Shown: positions 1 to 14,500 of the stretch, piece after piece | Layout of the letters: the number at the start of each line of letters is the position of its first letter | Numbering within the stretch: position 1 is the stretch's first letter | NCBI GenBank assembly: GCA_000729835.1 | Contig: JFHB01000110.1 | Location: 37,044-101,043, forward strand | Source of the DNA: Atkinsonella hypoxylon | Lineage: Eukaryota; Ascomycota; Sordariomycetes; Hypocreales; Clavicipitaceae | DNA: 64,000 nt | Direction: 5' to 3' | Program-made: the position numbers and the translations under genes | The notes under the pieces: model-generated | Database searches by the model: none | What the model was told of the DNA's origin: nothing | Seen by the model: only the letters and a program-made list of their open reading frames with translations

Positions 1-3000
1 CAAAGCTAAAATAAAGGTAATATAGCTGATTTACTAAGTAAATTAGATACTATAATTACATCTATAGGTAATCTCTCTATTGGGTCTCCCTCTAAGGTAG
101 TAGATCCTATTACTTCTAAAAGAGCTTCTAAAGTCTCTTTTAAAGCCCCTAAACCTTCTAGTTCTAATAGTGCTACTTTTCTGCCTGCTTTTAATGAAGG
201 CACTATAAAAGAGCTAAATAAGAAGGTCCACTTAATTCTAGAGGCTGCTAAGCTAAAAGGCCCTAAAAATTTTGAACAGTAGAAGCAAGCTTTAACTATT
301 CAATTTAGGGCCCTAGGATTCCCTTAATTTATTGATAATCCTAGTATAGCTAGTACTTTAGTAGATTTAGAACAAGCTATTATCCTTATAATTATAAGAG
401 ATAGTTGCTAATCTAGACCTTAAGCTGCTATAAGCTAGCATAAGTCCCCTGTAGATGCCTATAACGTTCTAGTTAGGCAATATTCGCAGAGTGCTAAAAT
501 ACAATGTAGTACGCTATATGCTAGTTATTACAACTTATCGTTTTTAAACTATAAGGGATCTTTAGAGGCCTTTAATGCTAAATTTAATAATTTACTAGCT
601 AGATTACAGCTCTATAGTGTAGCTATTAATCCTATTAACTAGGTAAATTATTATATTAATGCTTTAAAGAAGACCTTCCCTAGATAGGCTAAAAGGCAGC
701 AATATTCTATTAGAGCTGCTAGAGCATAAGGTCTATCTGTAAAAATGCTGAATTTACAGTTCCTTATAGCTAATTTATTAGAAGAACAAAGAGATAAAAG
801 CTCCTCTATATCTAAGGCTCTTAGTTATAAAGCTTCTAATTCTAATAGTTCTAATAATAAGGCTAATTAAGGAAAGAATCCTCCTAATTAGAAGAAGAAT
901 TCCGATTTTAATTCTAACGATTCTAATGCCTCTAAAGATACAGATAAAGCCTCTAAGAATAAGAAGAAGTAGAAGGGCCGAAGAAGAAGTAACAAAAACT
1001 CTAGGAATAAGGATAGAGAAGCTGCTTTTGCTATAGGTTGTTATAACCTATCTACTAGCAACTAAGATACTATAGATTCCGATAGTGAATCTAGCAGTTC
1101 TAGTAGTAATAATTCTTACGATTTAGATACAGAATCCACTACTAGTGATACTAGTACTACTAGTAATAATGCCCCTTCTTTTAACTATTCTAATGGAATA
1201 ATTAAAAACTCCTTACTATACAATATAGGTTCTACCTGTTATATAGTTAACAATAAGGCATTTTTTAGGACTTTTAAGCCTATAAAAAAGGGTAAAACCG
1301 CGCCTATTGCTACTAGAGAAGGTTCTATTTATCCTAAAGGACAGGGAACTGCTGTATTTTAGGTACTAGTTAGTATAAATCCAGCTAAATATAGGCTTTT
1401 AGCTCTAAAGGATGCTCTATATTGCCTAGGTTTAGATACCAACCTAATTAGTGGTCTAAAGCACTATTTAACAGGGGGCACTCTCCTTAGAAATCAGCTA
1501 TTTCTAGCTAATAGAAGCTGCTGTAGGCTTCTAAATCCCAAAAAGCATGGTTTCTTTCTACAGCTTAAGGGGCAAGAGACCCCTAAAGTGTGTAAAAACT
1601 ACGCTAATCTCTCTTATATAGGATTTAGTAGTTATAATGGCAATTATAATACTAGTTATCCTATAGAGGTTTAAATCCCTCAACAGCCTGGTTTTAATCC
1701 AGAGGAATATAGCTAAATCGAGGAATTATCTAATTTTAAAGAAGATAATACCAATAACGATACTATAGAGCTATTAGCTCTAGTTCCTAAACGGGCTCCT
1801 AGTTAGATTCCTTCTAATAATAGGGATTTAGAAGGTCTAAATCCTAAGTTGCTGGATATTAGAGGAAATAGCCGTCTAGATCCCTTAAACGAGGCCCGTG
1901 GTTCTCAAGAGATCTGGCAAGATAGGGAGCAACAGGAAGCTAGCTTTAATAATAATTCTAGTAGTATAAATCCTACTGCTTCTTCTTCCTATAAGAAGCT
2001 ACTAGAATTAGCTGCTACTTAGCATGTTAGATTAGGGCATATAGGACTCCCTTTACTAAAGAAGACTGCTTCTATTACTAAAGGTATTCCTGATTTTACA
2101 AAAATCAAGGAAAAGGATTTTAACTGCCTAGCTTGCAACTAAGCTAAAGCTGTTAGAAGACCTAGCAAGCATGCTATTCCTAACCCCCCTAGATGTTTAG
2201 ATATTATAGAGGGAGATACCGTTAAAATAGAGCCTATACTGCACAATAAGAGGCCTCTAGTTCTTTTTCTAATTAATAGAAAATTACGGTATAAGTAGTC
2301 TTTTAATCTAGCTAATAAAGAGGGTTCTACTCTCTATAGCTATATTAAAGGCTTCTTTAAGGAATTAAAGAACTAATATAACTACTACTCTAAACACCTT
2401 TATTTTAATAGTAGTATAGAAATTAATACTAGGTTGCAAGCTTAGCTATCTTCTAAGGGTATTTGCTTTAGCACCTCTTGCCCCTATATTTACAAACAGA
2501 ATAGGCTAATAGAGAGAGCTATAAGAGTACTTCTAGACCGTTTATATGCTACTCTACAGTAGTTACAATTACCTCTATATCTATAGTCTTACATTCTTCC
2601 TGCTATAGTAGATTTAGTTAATACTACTGCGAATAGTACTAAACCACTAAGTCCTAAACAGCTATATCTAGCTGATTTAGAGCCTTCTAAGACCTATAAG
2701 CCTAATTTTACTAAAATAAGGGCTATAGGCTCCTATTGCGAAGTTCTAATTCCTTTAGAACAACAATCTAGGTTGCAGAAGCTAGCTAAAAGAACTATTC
2801 CTAGTAGACTTTTAGCTACGCTAGGTTCTAATATATATCTAATATATATCCCCTCTAAACAAGCTGTTATAAAGACTAGCTTCGTTAAAATTATAGAAGA
2901 AATAGGTTCTATTTCATAGGGTATCCCTAAGGTTCCTATTAGTTCTATAGTGGATAATCCTTCAGAGGGAGAAATCGATAACTAGCAGCAATTAGTAGAT

Positions 3001-5031
3001 AATTATACTCCTAAGTATCCTTATCCTAGTTATCTAGATGTGCTAAATTATCCACTAGAACCTATAGATCAAGCTCTTCTACTAAGCAACCCTATAGAAG
3101 CTATAGAGGCCCCTAAAGCCCCTATACCTATAGAAACACCTATAGAAGCTACTATAGAAGCTAAAGCTAATGCTGATGCTATAGATTAAGATAGAGATAT
3201 ATTTTCCTTAATCAAGGATCTATGCTTTAAGGCAAGGACTAAAGCAGCTATTACTTCTAGTAATAAGGATGAACTTCCTAACACGTGGAAGCAAGCCCTA
3301 AAAAGCTCTGCTAAGCAGCATTAGATAGAAGCTACCTATAGTGAATTTAAGCAGCTATTAGCTGCTAGAACCTTTAAATTTATAGGGAAAGACTAAGTAC
3401 CTAAGGGCCGAAGAGTTCTAAAGAATAGGCTTATTTATAGGCTAAAAAAGGATAAAGAAAATAATCCTATAAAATATAAGGCCTGCCTTATTGCTAAGGG
3501 ATTTATGCAAATAGAAGGTTAAGATTACCTAGAGACCTTTACTGCAACTAGTATTCCTTCTAGCTAGCGTATATTATTAGCTCTTGCAGCTTTTAATAAC
3601 TAGGAAGTTAAGCAAATCGACTTTATAGGAGCGTTTTTAAATAGCAAGCTAAAGGAAGCTATTTATATAGAAATCCTAGATGGATTCGTTGAATTTGCAG
3701 AAGCAACGCTATTAGTAGCTAAGCTACTAAAAAGCTGTAATTACAAGCCCTCTAAAGAGTAGGTAATTAAGCTAGAAAAATCCCTCTATAGTCTAAAGCA
3801 AAGTCCTAGAGAATAGCAGCAAATTCTAATAGAATTACTTTAAAAGCATGGATTTAAACCTCTTATATTAGACCCAGCAGTCTTTTATAACCTAGCTACA
3901 TCTATATATATTGCTACTTATGTAGATAACTGTCTTCTAATTAGGCCTAATTTGCAATACATTAATAAGCTTAAAAAGCTGCTAAATTAAGCTTATCCAA
4001 TAGAAGATAGAGGACCAGCAGAATTCTTCCTAGGTGTATAAATCACCCATAATAGGTCTAAAAGGTCTATTAAAATCCACTAATCTTAATATATTCTTAA
4101 AGCCCTAGAAAGATTTAAAATGCTAGATGCTAAGCCAGCTTCTATCCCTATACAGCCGGGAATCTTAAAGCAACTAGTTACAAAACCTCTCTTAAAATCC
4201 GATTATAAGCTTTATTAGAGCATAATAGGCACTATAATGTACCTTATGTTGCTAACTAGGGCTGATATTGCTTTTTCTGTTCAGTGGCTATTAACATTCC
4301 TAGCTAAGCCCTATATAGAGCATCTGAACGCCTCTAAGCACCTCCTTTAGTACTTAGGTGGTACTAGAAGCTTTGCTATCGTTTATAAGCGTTCTAGTCT
4401 ACACTCTTTAGCAGGGTCTTCCTCTAAAAAGTCTTCTAATACTACTATTAGTTGTAAAGAAGTCTTAAAGACCCTCCTTAGTTATTGCAATAGCGATTTT
4501 GCTGGTGATAAAGTCTCTTCTAAATCAACCTATGCTTATCTATATAAGCTAGCTAGTGGACCTATTAGCTGGAAATCGAAGAAAGCTAGTACTATTGCTC
4601 TTTCTACTTTAGAAGCAGAATCTAATGCATTATCTAAAGCTATTAGGGAATTAGAGTAGCTCTACAGCCTTTTTAAGGAGATAAAGCTGCCTTTAACCCC
4701 TCCTATTCCTATTAGGTGTAATAATTAAGGCGCTATAGTTACTGCTTACAACCTAACGTTATATAGTAGGACTAAGTACACCCTTTTGAAGTTTAACTAT
4801 ATTAGGGAAAAGATTTGTAAAGGTATAGCTAAGGTTAGTTATATTAATACAAATTAGATGCTAGCAGATAGCCTAACTAAGCCTCTTGCTATTCAAAAGC
4901 ATTAACAATTTATTAAGTTACTAGAGCTTTCTAGCTAGCTTATAAAAGCAATAAAAACACTTAAAAAATCGAAAAGCAACAAAAAAACAGTTAAAAAATC
5001 GAAAACAACAAAAACAATTAACAAAAACTAG
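1..5031 (+). pseudogene. A1 Ty1/copia Gag-Pol polyprotein, RIP-inactivated, 5' truncated by window
   Basis: One reading frame (frame 1) runs the whole length with no net frameshift. It is broken only by TAG/TAA codons that sit where copies or family expect Gln or Trp. In order: the C-terminal part of a Gag-like domain (to about 1150, ending in Lys/Arg-rich and Ser-rich tracts), a protease whose LYDTGS site reads LYNIGS (about 1210-1240), an integrase with H-x-RLGH and CLAC zinc residues (about 2020-2140), core acidic positions, and the conserved N-R-L-I-E-R motif near 2500. A copia reverse transcriptase follows, with YVDD mutated to YVDN (3919-3933), then RNase H with the SYCNSDFA motif (about 4480) and the ADSLTKPL tail (about 4863). 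It would have made the virus-like-particle proteins and enzymes for copying and integration. It is dead now. The N-terminus and 5' LTR lie left of the window. Confidence 0.93.
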
Positions 5032-5189
5032 TTATATTTAACTATAACTACCCTGGAATTGCTGGAATTAGTTATGTTATTTAGTTCTATTATTAGTACT
5101 GTATTTTGTTGGTTGATTCTAACTTAGATATCCTTTAAAGGAGCTAAGTTGCTTATAGAACTAGTTACTTCTTACATTTCTAGAGGGAG
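5032..5189 (+). other. A1 3' noncoding region and polypurine tract
   Basis: Short stretch between the last plausible stop of the polyprotein and the 3' LTR. Its right end, agagggag at 5182-5189, directly abuts the LTR TG and is the expected polypurine tract that primes plus-strand DNA synthesis. The same tract precedes the 3' LTRs of A2 and A4. Nothing else is recognisable. Confidence 0.7.
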
Positions 5190-5881
5190 TGTTAAAAATA
5201 AGCTACTCTATATAGCCTATTTTTATGCCTACTAGTTGCTCTGTTACGTAACCCTTATTAGGTCTTGTTACGTTAATTTTTAGTAGAGATATTGTTGTTA
5301 CTAGATGTAAACATCTAGATTTAACTAAGGTAAAGTTGCCTAACCTATAGTTAACTTTAACTGCAATTTTCTCTACAACTAGCAATAGTAGAAATTTAAG
5401 AAGTATACTATTTAAAAGCTAAGAATTAGAGCTATTTAATGGTATAATTGTTGGATAGAGTTAGATATAAGGGTTGCTTGTTATTAGTGGAATTTATTAA
5501 ATTGTACACATAGGCGTCTTATTTGTATAGCCGTAAGTCGATTTTTTTGTTTTTATATAGTAAATCTTTTTGCGGAAATTATAAAGTGGCCTATAAGCCC
5601 CTTCTAGCGACTATAGCCCGCTAATATAGTTAGTAGGTCTATAAGGGACTAGAAAGATTTAAGATCCTACTCTTACTGTTCGTTACAGCGCTCTTAATAT
5701 AAAGATACTACTATTACAGTTATCTGTTGCCTCTACGTGATCTATACTATACACTACAGCTTGATTTAGGCCGCTGCTGCTTCCACTACGTGATAATTGC
5801 TAGGAGCAATTACAGGTGCTAAATCTAAGAGACCACTACCCTCTTAGATATCTAGTCCTGTAATCCCTATTATTTTCAATA
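5190..5881 (+). repeat. A1 3' LTR (family A)
   Basis: Begins TGTTAAAAAT and ends ATTTTCAATA. The unmutated ends were probably TGTTGAAAAT and ATTTTCAACA, a perfect 10-bp terminal inverted repeat. It matches the LTRs at 19040, 26172, 27724 (minus), 39149, 46297 and 63313 (minus). A TATA-like ttttatatag (5551-5560) follows a T-run, and a perfect hairpin TAATTGCT-agg-AGCAATTA lies at 5794-5812. The right half is less RIP-mutated than the left. C-element sequence starts at 5882. The matching left flank is outside the window. Confidence 0.92.
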
Positions 5882-8800
5882 CTAAGTATAAGCACTAGTA
5901 AAGAAAATGCCTTTATTAAAGATAAATCTATCTAATTAACACTATATAATTACATTTAGCGTAGAATTAGCAACTTTAGTAGGTTTTATTACAGTTTTAA
6001 TAGTCTTTAGCTTAATTACATTCTACGTTATTAATATAAGCACTCTGTTCCTATACAGCATTAATAATATAGATAAAATGTATATAAAGCTTAATAACCT
6101 TAAAAACGTACTAATTTAAGGCAATTAAAAGGTTTCTATTATCTAGAAATAGGGATATCTATAGTAGACTCTAGAAGCTACAGAAGCAACTACATTCTTT
6201 TTATTAGAAAAGTAAATCTATTAGCTTTATTATTAATTTAGGTATCCCTCTATATAATAATTAACGAAGATTCTATAATATATAAGTAAAGATATTAGTA
6301 ATAATAACGCTATTAATAGAATTATATAAGTTTACTACTACTGCTAACTTAACAGTAAATTACTTAGTTAATTCTAATTTACATTAAAAGATAACTATAA
6401 CTTTAACTATAAAATTATTGTTAATATTATATATTTAAATAGCAGCTTTATTCTTTACATTATTAATTCTGCAATCTTATTCTAAGCAGCCCGCTTTCTA
6501 GAACTCTAAAAGCAAAAAGCATAAAATATCTAGAATATATTAAAAGAATGCTAGATTAATACCTATTTAGGTTCTCCTAACTAGATAGTTTATAATGCTA
6601 AAAAGAACTTTATATCTACTAAATTCTACTATTATATATAAATATTGTCCGTTAATGTTAATAAAGTTTCTATTAAAGCCTACAATAGTATTAGTAAAGT
6701 TAAACAGTACTATAGCTTATTATAAAGAGCTTACAACATTATTAGCAATAAATTAGGCACTAATACTAGTAGCATAAAGGATTAAAAGCTTTAAATAGCT
6801 ATTAAAGCTGTTAATAATTCTACTAAACTTAATAGTTTTATACTTATATTATTAGTCTTTAGTGCTTACCTCTATATAATAAATAATTTACCTTTAAGCC
6901 TTTCTATAATACAATAAGCTTTAATTCTACATAAAGCTACTAATAAAGCTTAAAAGTGCTTAGTATAAAGGCAAATTTACAATGCTCTTACCTCTTACAA
7001 CAGCTTAAATATAACACCTATATATTTACTGCCTCTACAGTTAGAAGTATATATATAGCGTAAAAAAGAAGTCTAGTAAGGTCCCTATAAGCTGCTTACT
7101 ATAGATAGCAAGGAATACACTATATAAATGCCTTATAGCTTTATTTGTTTTTGCATAACTATTATAAAACTCTACTACTATAATAACAATAAATCTAATA
7201 ACTATTCTGCTATTTCTAACGTTATACCTAATAAAAGCAATATAGAATCTCTACTTAAAAGCAATTCTATTCTACTAAAGAAGAGAGAAAGACCCCTAAA
7301 GGTAAAATAACTAATTAATCTAAACCTAATATAGAAAAGAGGTCTTAGAAGACTAAGAAAGAACTCTCTTTCTATTCTAATTAATTCTATATAAAATTTC
7401 TCTACTTTTAATAATAGACTAAATAGATATATTACTGTTTCTAGCCTAACTGCTAGTAGTTCTTATAATCTTAATCCTAGTAGTAATATTAATTCTACTT
7501 ATATATTGCTATATAAATCTAGCAATAAAATTTTCCTTTCTACAAAAGAAATAGTAAACTATAACCTAGCTATATAACTAAGGAAAAACAATAAGATTAC
7601 AGCAAAAGGTGCTCTATTTAAAGCATTTAATTAAGCTAAAATTAATGCACTATTAGCTAAAGACGTCTTCTAATTTGTTAAATTTAACTCTACTGTATAT
7701 AACAGCTATATCTTTAAATCTTATATAGTTTAAGAAGTTAAAGGAAAAGGAACTATATTACTATATAAGAAGTTAAAACTAGTTATCTAAGGATATAATA
7801 ACAGTAATAAATTATTAATTTTAACGCAATCTTTAACGATTTAACAAGCTAGTTAACGCCTAATTATAGCACTAGCTCTATCTCTCTAAAAACGCAATAT
7901 TATCTTATAGATCTACAATATTATATAGGCTTATATGCAATTTAACACTAATTTAAATAGATTAATTATTGTATAACTTCCTAACTAAATTAAACACCTA
8001 TATCCCTACAATACAGTAATAGAAGTAATTAAGCCTCTATATAGAATCGCTAAAGTAGGTATATATTAGTAGTCTATATACTTTTGCTACTACTATAATA
8101 ACTTAAGTATAGTTACGTTAATATATAACCCCTACTTACTAATATTAAATAATAATAACTACTTTAGAATTGTTAGAATGTAGACTAACAATATATTAGA
8201 ACTAAGCAATAGAACTTTCTCTAACTATAAGGAATCTAAACTACAGAAGGCTAACTTTACTGTAAAGCTAAAGTAGAGCCTAACAGTAGAAACGCTACTA
8301 ATTTTTAACAGATATATATTAACTAAATCCTGTAGCACTTTAACTCTTTACTAAAAAGGTTAAAACAAGAGGATTTAACCTATTAATACTACTAGTGTTA
8401 ACATAGATTTAACAAAACAATAGTACATTAAGCAATAAGCTTACAGTATATATATTGCTACAATCTATTAACTAGAAGCTGCATTTAACCTTTCTGTTGC
8501 TGTATAACAGCAAGATATTACAATTAACGATATTAAGCAACTAAATAAGAGGCTTTAATAGCAGATTAACAACTAAACCTATAGATTATAATATATCCTA
8601 ATAGACCTTCTCTCTACTAAATTATATATATTTATTAATAAATCCTTTATAAATAATAAAGATTTAAGCTCCTAAATAGAATACATAATTATTCTAGGCA
8701 ATAAAGAAACTTACAAAAAGAACGCTAAATTTATAATAAAAGGCAATATTATTATATATAGCTCTATTAAAAGCAAGAGAGTTACAAGAAGCACACTTAT

Positions 8801-8883
8801 ATTAAAACTATACAGTATAGTGCAAGGCGTAGATATATTGTATACTATTAGCACTACGTTAAATATAGTAATAAAGCAGCTAT
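5882..8883 (+). pseudogene. C Ty1/copia polyprotein remnant: integrase, RT, start of RNase H
   Basis: Frame 3 (position divisible by 3) reads through with only RIP-type stops. Visible in order: the end of the protease/pre-integrase region (about 6070-6200), a degenerate integrase zinc finger (about 6212-6260), the integrase core (about 6380-6900, with the conserved A-A-R-F-L stretch and N-S-I-G/S-K-V block), and the integrase C-terminus with a YKLL..MPY motif. This last part is the only stretch still open (7128-7310). RT follows from about 7750, with a QTDD catalytic site now QTNN-like near 8165, then RNase H starting about 8500 (LNKRL and the F-I-N-K-S active-site block). G1 cuts it at 8883. 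The 5' part lies beyond A1, outside the window. The domain order and motifs match a widespread ascomycete copia lineage. Confidence 0.88.
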
Positions 8884-9126
8884 TGTTACGGGATAATCCT
8901 ACAGACCCGCAGGTCACTAGTGCACGTAACCGCAATTATGTATAAGTAGTTAGAAGCAACACTTAGGTAGTTAGATTGAACAATTAACAATTATTCACTA
9001 GAACACTATTTCTAGATGCTCCTTACAGAAGCTCTTATAACTCCTCTTACAATTTATTATATAACCTATTAAATCTAATAACCTATTATTACTTCTAATA
9101 AACCTACATTAGATTCTACTGTAATA
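8884..9126 (+). repeat. G1 5' LTR
   Basis: Starts TGTTACGGG and ends ACTGTAATA (originally probably CCGTAACA). It aligns over 243 bp with 18590-18832. The first 50 or so bases keep CpG and CpA, while the right half is strongly RIP-mutated. Confidence 0.92.
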
Positions 9127-9188
9127 AGTAGTAGCAATTACTTTTAATTGTTGCTAACCCTTCTTAAGCTTAAAAAGCTAAAATTATA

Positions 9189-11590
9189 ATATTTAAGATA
9201 AAGCAACTTTAGAAGAAGCTTAGTAGAAGAAATTATATTTCTTTTACTAATAAAGAACTTAAAACTATATACTAATTCTATAAATTTTACTACTAAAATC
9301 TAGATTTCTAGATTTAAAAAAGGGATTTTATACCTTAAGAGAAAAGAAGCTTACTACTTTATTTTACTTACTATAAATTTATTAATAAACAGCTTAAATT
9401 ATATAACTAACCTAAGTTAGTAGAACTACCTTCTTACTAGAATACTATTAACGCTTCTATAGTATAATAGGTATAAAGGTAGGTTAATAGAATTATTAAT
9501 AAGGCTAAATCTACTAAACTCTTTATAGATTTACTAATAGTAATACTAAAAGGAAAAGCTAAAGCTAAATTATCTAGATTTAATAGCTTAAGAGATACTA
9601 TCTATAAAGCTAATGCTAGTTCTATCTAAAATATTAAAGAAAAGTAAGTATAAAGATCTAGATTTACACTACTTACTAAAGACCTAAATCTATTAAATAT
9701 ACCTTAAACTACTAAAAAGAACTTATTAATTAAAGAACTAGCTAAAGTCTTACTACTTTTATAGGCTTACTAAAGGTTTTATACCTTTAAGCTAAAGTAT
9801 AAAGTAAAGAAAGCAGTAAAACTACTTAAAAAAGAGAACTCTTTACTAGAATAGCTTATAGGTTTTTCTATAGAAATTAGTAAGTAAATTAGTAGAATTA
9901 AAGAAGAATTAATTAATAAAATTAGTAAATTATAGAGAGAATTAAACAATAAAATTGCTACTCTTTAGGTAGAGTAATAATACTTAGCCTAAAAGATAAA
10001 AACTATACTTAAGCCTTAGGATAAATATAATAAATAATACTATACCTAATAAGGCTTCTAGCTTAAGGATTATAGATAAAGAGCTTTTAATTCTTACTTA
10101 CTTCTAAAAGATAACTAAAACTAGAAGTAAAGTTAAAAGTAACCTCTAAGTAAAGAAAACTATATAATATAGAAATACTTTAAACACTTTAGTACTTTTC
10201 TAAAAAAATAAAAGCTACTATAATTTCTAAAGAATTTATTAGAGTAATACTATAATAGTAAGGCTAAGAAGAGCTAAGATGCTAAAAAAGATTAAGATTA
10301 AGTATTTAGTAACTTTAAATATTAGTATATAAATTAATAGGCACTATACTATATTAGAAACAATAATCTCTAGCTAAATTTAGTAAATAAAAGGCTAAAT
10401 CTATATTAAAAATAGAATAACTAAGGTAATATATAGTTCTAAACCCCTAAGGAATAAATAAATTCTATATAAAAGATTACTAATATTAGTTACTTTAAAC
10501 CCTTTAATAATAGAAATATCTATAAGCTAATTTTATATAAAGAAAAGTACACTATTTTCTATAATATAGAGCTATAGATCTAAGCTATTAAAGACTACTA
10601 TAGCTATAGTATAATTAATGCCTAAAAAGCTATTTATATTAAGCTCTAAACTCTCTTTAAAGGGAATATATTAATATAGTATAGGTAGTATCTAGATTAC
10701 TATAAAAAAATAGCTATTTTTAGCAGTTTAAACTCTATTTACACTACTATTTATAAAGAATTTAGTATATAGATCTAGAATGTAATAATATAGCTAGATT
10801 TAGCTAAGTTTATAGAGTAAAATATAATTAAAGAAAAATTATTTAGGGAATTTACCTTTAGAGTATTCTAATATATCTATATAAATAGTAAAACTATTAA
10901 TCTTTAGCTTCTTTTAAGACTTTATTATAAGCTATACTTAGGATTGCAATAGCTATACTTAATTTTAATAGTAAAAGACCTAAGATTTATATATATTACT
11001 ATAGTAAATAATAAGGTTAAGGATCTATAAGAATACCTTAAGGATTTAGAAAAATAATAAAAATTAAAAGACTATAAAGAAGGTATTAATACCTACTATA
11101 CTTAAAGTAAATCTAATAGTAAGAACTTTAAAAATAATAAAGTAGCTTAAAGTAACTAAATAAACTAGAATAAAAGTAATAGTTAATTTTAGTTCTAACC
11201 TTTATTCTATAAAAATTACTAAAATAATTATTCTTAGTACCTACTATAAAACTAAAGGAATTAGCTGCTAAAAGAGCAGTAGCTTTAGCCTTAATAGAAC
11301 TAGAATTTAGGGGCTAGCTAGAATTATTAGCTAGAGCTATAGTATTCTTAGTAGCTTTAATATTTCTAATAATAGAGCTTACTGTAGAATAATAAGGAAT
11401 ATACCTATATAATAATGTTTAAAGATAAATCTAACTAAAAAGACTATAAGAAGTACCTTAAAAGCTATAGATACTAGCTAATAGAAAAAGAAGAAATAGT
11501 TAATACTAAGGAACTATTAACTAGCTTAAAATCTAACTTTATTAAAACCTATTTTACTAAAAGTAAAGAAAAGTAAAAGAAGAAGGTTTA
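9189..11590 (+). pseudogene. G1 Gag (nucleocapsid) remnant
   Basis: Frame 3. The G2 copy still shows an ATG here (M-F-K-I-E-Q-L, minus strand from 51762); in G1 it is ATA. The protein is Lys/Glu/Leu/Ile rich, with a heptad-like probable coiled coil at about 9800-9990. A possible decayed zinc knuckle lies near 11200 (Tyr codons at positions that could have been Cys), but this is weak. Gag and Pol share one frame with no unambiguous stop between them, so the Gag/Pol boundary given is approximate. Its role would be to assemble the virus-like particle. Confidence 0.72.
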
Positions 11591-14500
11591 AATAGAGGTA
11601 AACTAAAAGGATTTATAGAGAATCTAGATAAAGTAAGTAGTTAAAGTAGTTATAAAGCTATAGCTTATTAAATTTAGCATTTTAAAGTTAAATTCCTTCC
11701 TAAAGATTTCTATTTAATTCTATAATAAAGGACTATTATATTAAATCTATTTAAATACTAAAACCTCTTTAGTGCTAATTAATAAAGTATAGTTAACTTA
11801 GTTTAGTTAGAATATAAAATAGGTAAAAATAGAGCTAAAACTAGTTACTAAAGTGCAATTATTCTTCTATATCTCTAAAACAGCTATATTTAACTTCTAT
11901 ATCTTTAGATCTATATATAGTATACCTATAACTAGCTATTTTACAGTTATAGCTAATATAATAAGTAACTTAGAACTAAAGCTCTTTCTAGGTTTAACCT
12001 TTCTCTATAATTATAGTGTTAAAATCGATTTTATCTGCCTTAGAGCTACTATTAGGTCTATTTATAATATAGTTATAGAAATAAGTATCTTCTAGCTAAT
12101 TTTAAAGATTCTATATTAGAATATAACAGCAGTATAAGCTGTAATAATTCCGCTAAAATTATAGAAGTATATTCTAGTTAAATAGAAGGAGGTACTAGCT
12201 AATAAGAAGGCTACTGCCTACTATATATACTTAAAATTTAACCTTATTCTAGATATATTGCTTAGTACAACTAACTAAGAATAAATAGTAGCCTATAACT
12301 ATTTAGATAAATTTATTATAATCTAGAAAAATTAGAAGGTTATTTATCTTTAGTATAATAAAGGGCTTAAGGCTAACTATATAATTATAAACCTATTTAA
12401 TTTATATATATATTTTTCTAAGAATATTGCACCTAATAATATTTTATTGCCTATAGAAGATTATAAGTTATAGAAAGAAGGTAATAGTAGTAGATTTAAC
12501 CCTAAGAAAGTTAATAATAGTATCTTTATATATAGAATCTCTTATTTTAAGAATGTACTATATATTTACAATAAATATAAGGTTAAGGTAGAAAACTTAA
12601 ACCTAAATATTATAATAAAGCTTATTAACTTAATAGATAAATATAACATTTATTATAATAGAGGTATTATTTCTATACCTAAAGACTAGTATATAAAAGT
12701 AGATCTAGTAAATAGATAGTAAAAGCAGCTAAAACCTATCTAAATCTACCTACTAAAAGCTAAAGATAAAGCTAAACTAGATAAGGTTTATAATAAGCTA
12801 TATTTAAGTAGAAAGATATTATATTTAAATAACCTAGTAGCTATAGCCTACTTAGCCTTTATAGTATAGATTAAAACCTTAATAGAAAGAAAAGAATAAG
12901 TTATAGTTAATATAAGGCTACTTAATAGTGTAGTAATGCTAAATATATACTCTTTACTAGATTAATTAGATATTATAGTAGATATATATAGTAAGAAGAT
13001 GTTTTTACTCTTTAATATATTAGGGTTTTTCTACTAGCTTTCTGTAAAATAAAAACACTAATCTTATATAGTAGTAATATTAAAATAAGGATTAAAAGCA
13101 TTAAATATAGCACTTATAGGCTTTAAGAATACACTAGCTTTTACTTAATAGTATATAGACTAATTATTTTAAAAGCATTAATATTTTATATAAATCTATA
13201 TTAATAACATTATTATATTCTCTAACTTTACTAAGGACTACCTTATATACCTTAATATAGTCTTATTAATTCTAGAGAAAAATAAGTTAATAATAGCTAT
13301 AAAGAAGTTATTTATAAGCTACTTAGCTATTTAGCTATTAGGTTTTATTATTAATAGCAATAGAATTACTAATATAAATAATAAGCTAAAAGCTTTTTAA
13401 AAACTTAAGTTTTTAGTAGATCTTATAAATCTAAAGACCTTTATTAATATAGCTAGCTTTTTATAGAAAAGTATTCTATAGTTTAATATATAAATTTACT
13501 TAATATAGAAATAAAAAACTACTTTACTATAAGAGCTTTATAAGAAAGGCTTAGCTAATAGTTTACTTAAACTAATACACTAAAAGAAAGCCTAAGAAGT
13601 AATATTTTTACTAGAACTTAAGGAAAAAAAAGCATTTTAAGAGGTAAAAGTATACCTTAATAAAAACACTATTCTATAGCACTATAACTTTAGTAAGCAT
13701 TTATTCTTTAAAGTTAACGCTTATAAGGAAGAATTTAGGCTCTTTATCTTTTAGCTTATAGGTAAATAGAACAGTTATAGTATACTTAATAAAGATATTA
13801 AAAGTAACTAACTATAGCTAATTCTTTTTCTCTTAAGATATACTTTTAACCTAAAGAAACATTATAGATTAACTAAGGTAGAGGTAGCTATAATTATATA
13901 GAGTATTTAAAAGCTATAGAAAATAGTTTAATTTAACTACTACACTATTAATATTATTATAAACTACTTACTAGCGAAGGGGATTATTAAATATACCTTA
14001 CTTACTACAATAGATCTAGATAAGGTTAACCTAAAATTAGCTAAAGTAGCTAATTATTTATTGCAATTTAACCTAAGAGTCTTCTATATACTAGAAGTGC
14101 TAAATATAGTACTAAATACACTCTCTAGGTTGCTAGTTATAGTTTTATACTAAAAGGAAGCTTATAACAGTAAATTTAATAAGCTTAATATAAGCGTATT
14201 TTTTGCTAAAAAATATAGTACTATAGTAGTATTAAATAAAGGTCTAAAAGAGGAAATTATTTAAGGCTATAGTTTTAATCTAAAGCTTAGTAGAATTATA
14301 GAAAGTATTAAGAACTTTTGTAAAAAGTAGAATTAGTAAAATTAATAATAAAGACTAAGGATTCTACTATATAGATAAACTCTATAAAACAATAGACTTT
14401 TATACTATTATAATAGAAAAGGCCTATTTTAACTGTATATACCTATAAAGGTTATAGAATTTATCCTTAAAATAGTCTATAATAATTAAAACTATTTTAG

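Noticed and set aside
5203..5385. 60-codon open stretch inside the A LTR, also 28223-28405
   Set aside because: Lies within a noncoding LTR and is not maintained in other A LTRs; no start context or domain.
8711..8935. Minus-strand open stretch spanning the C/G1 junction
   Set aside because: Crosses an insertion boundary and is antisense to C RNase H, so it cannot be an original gene.
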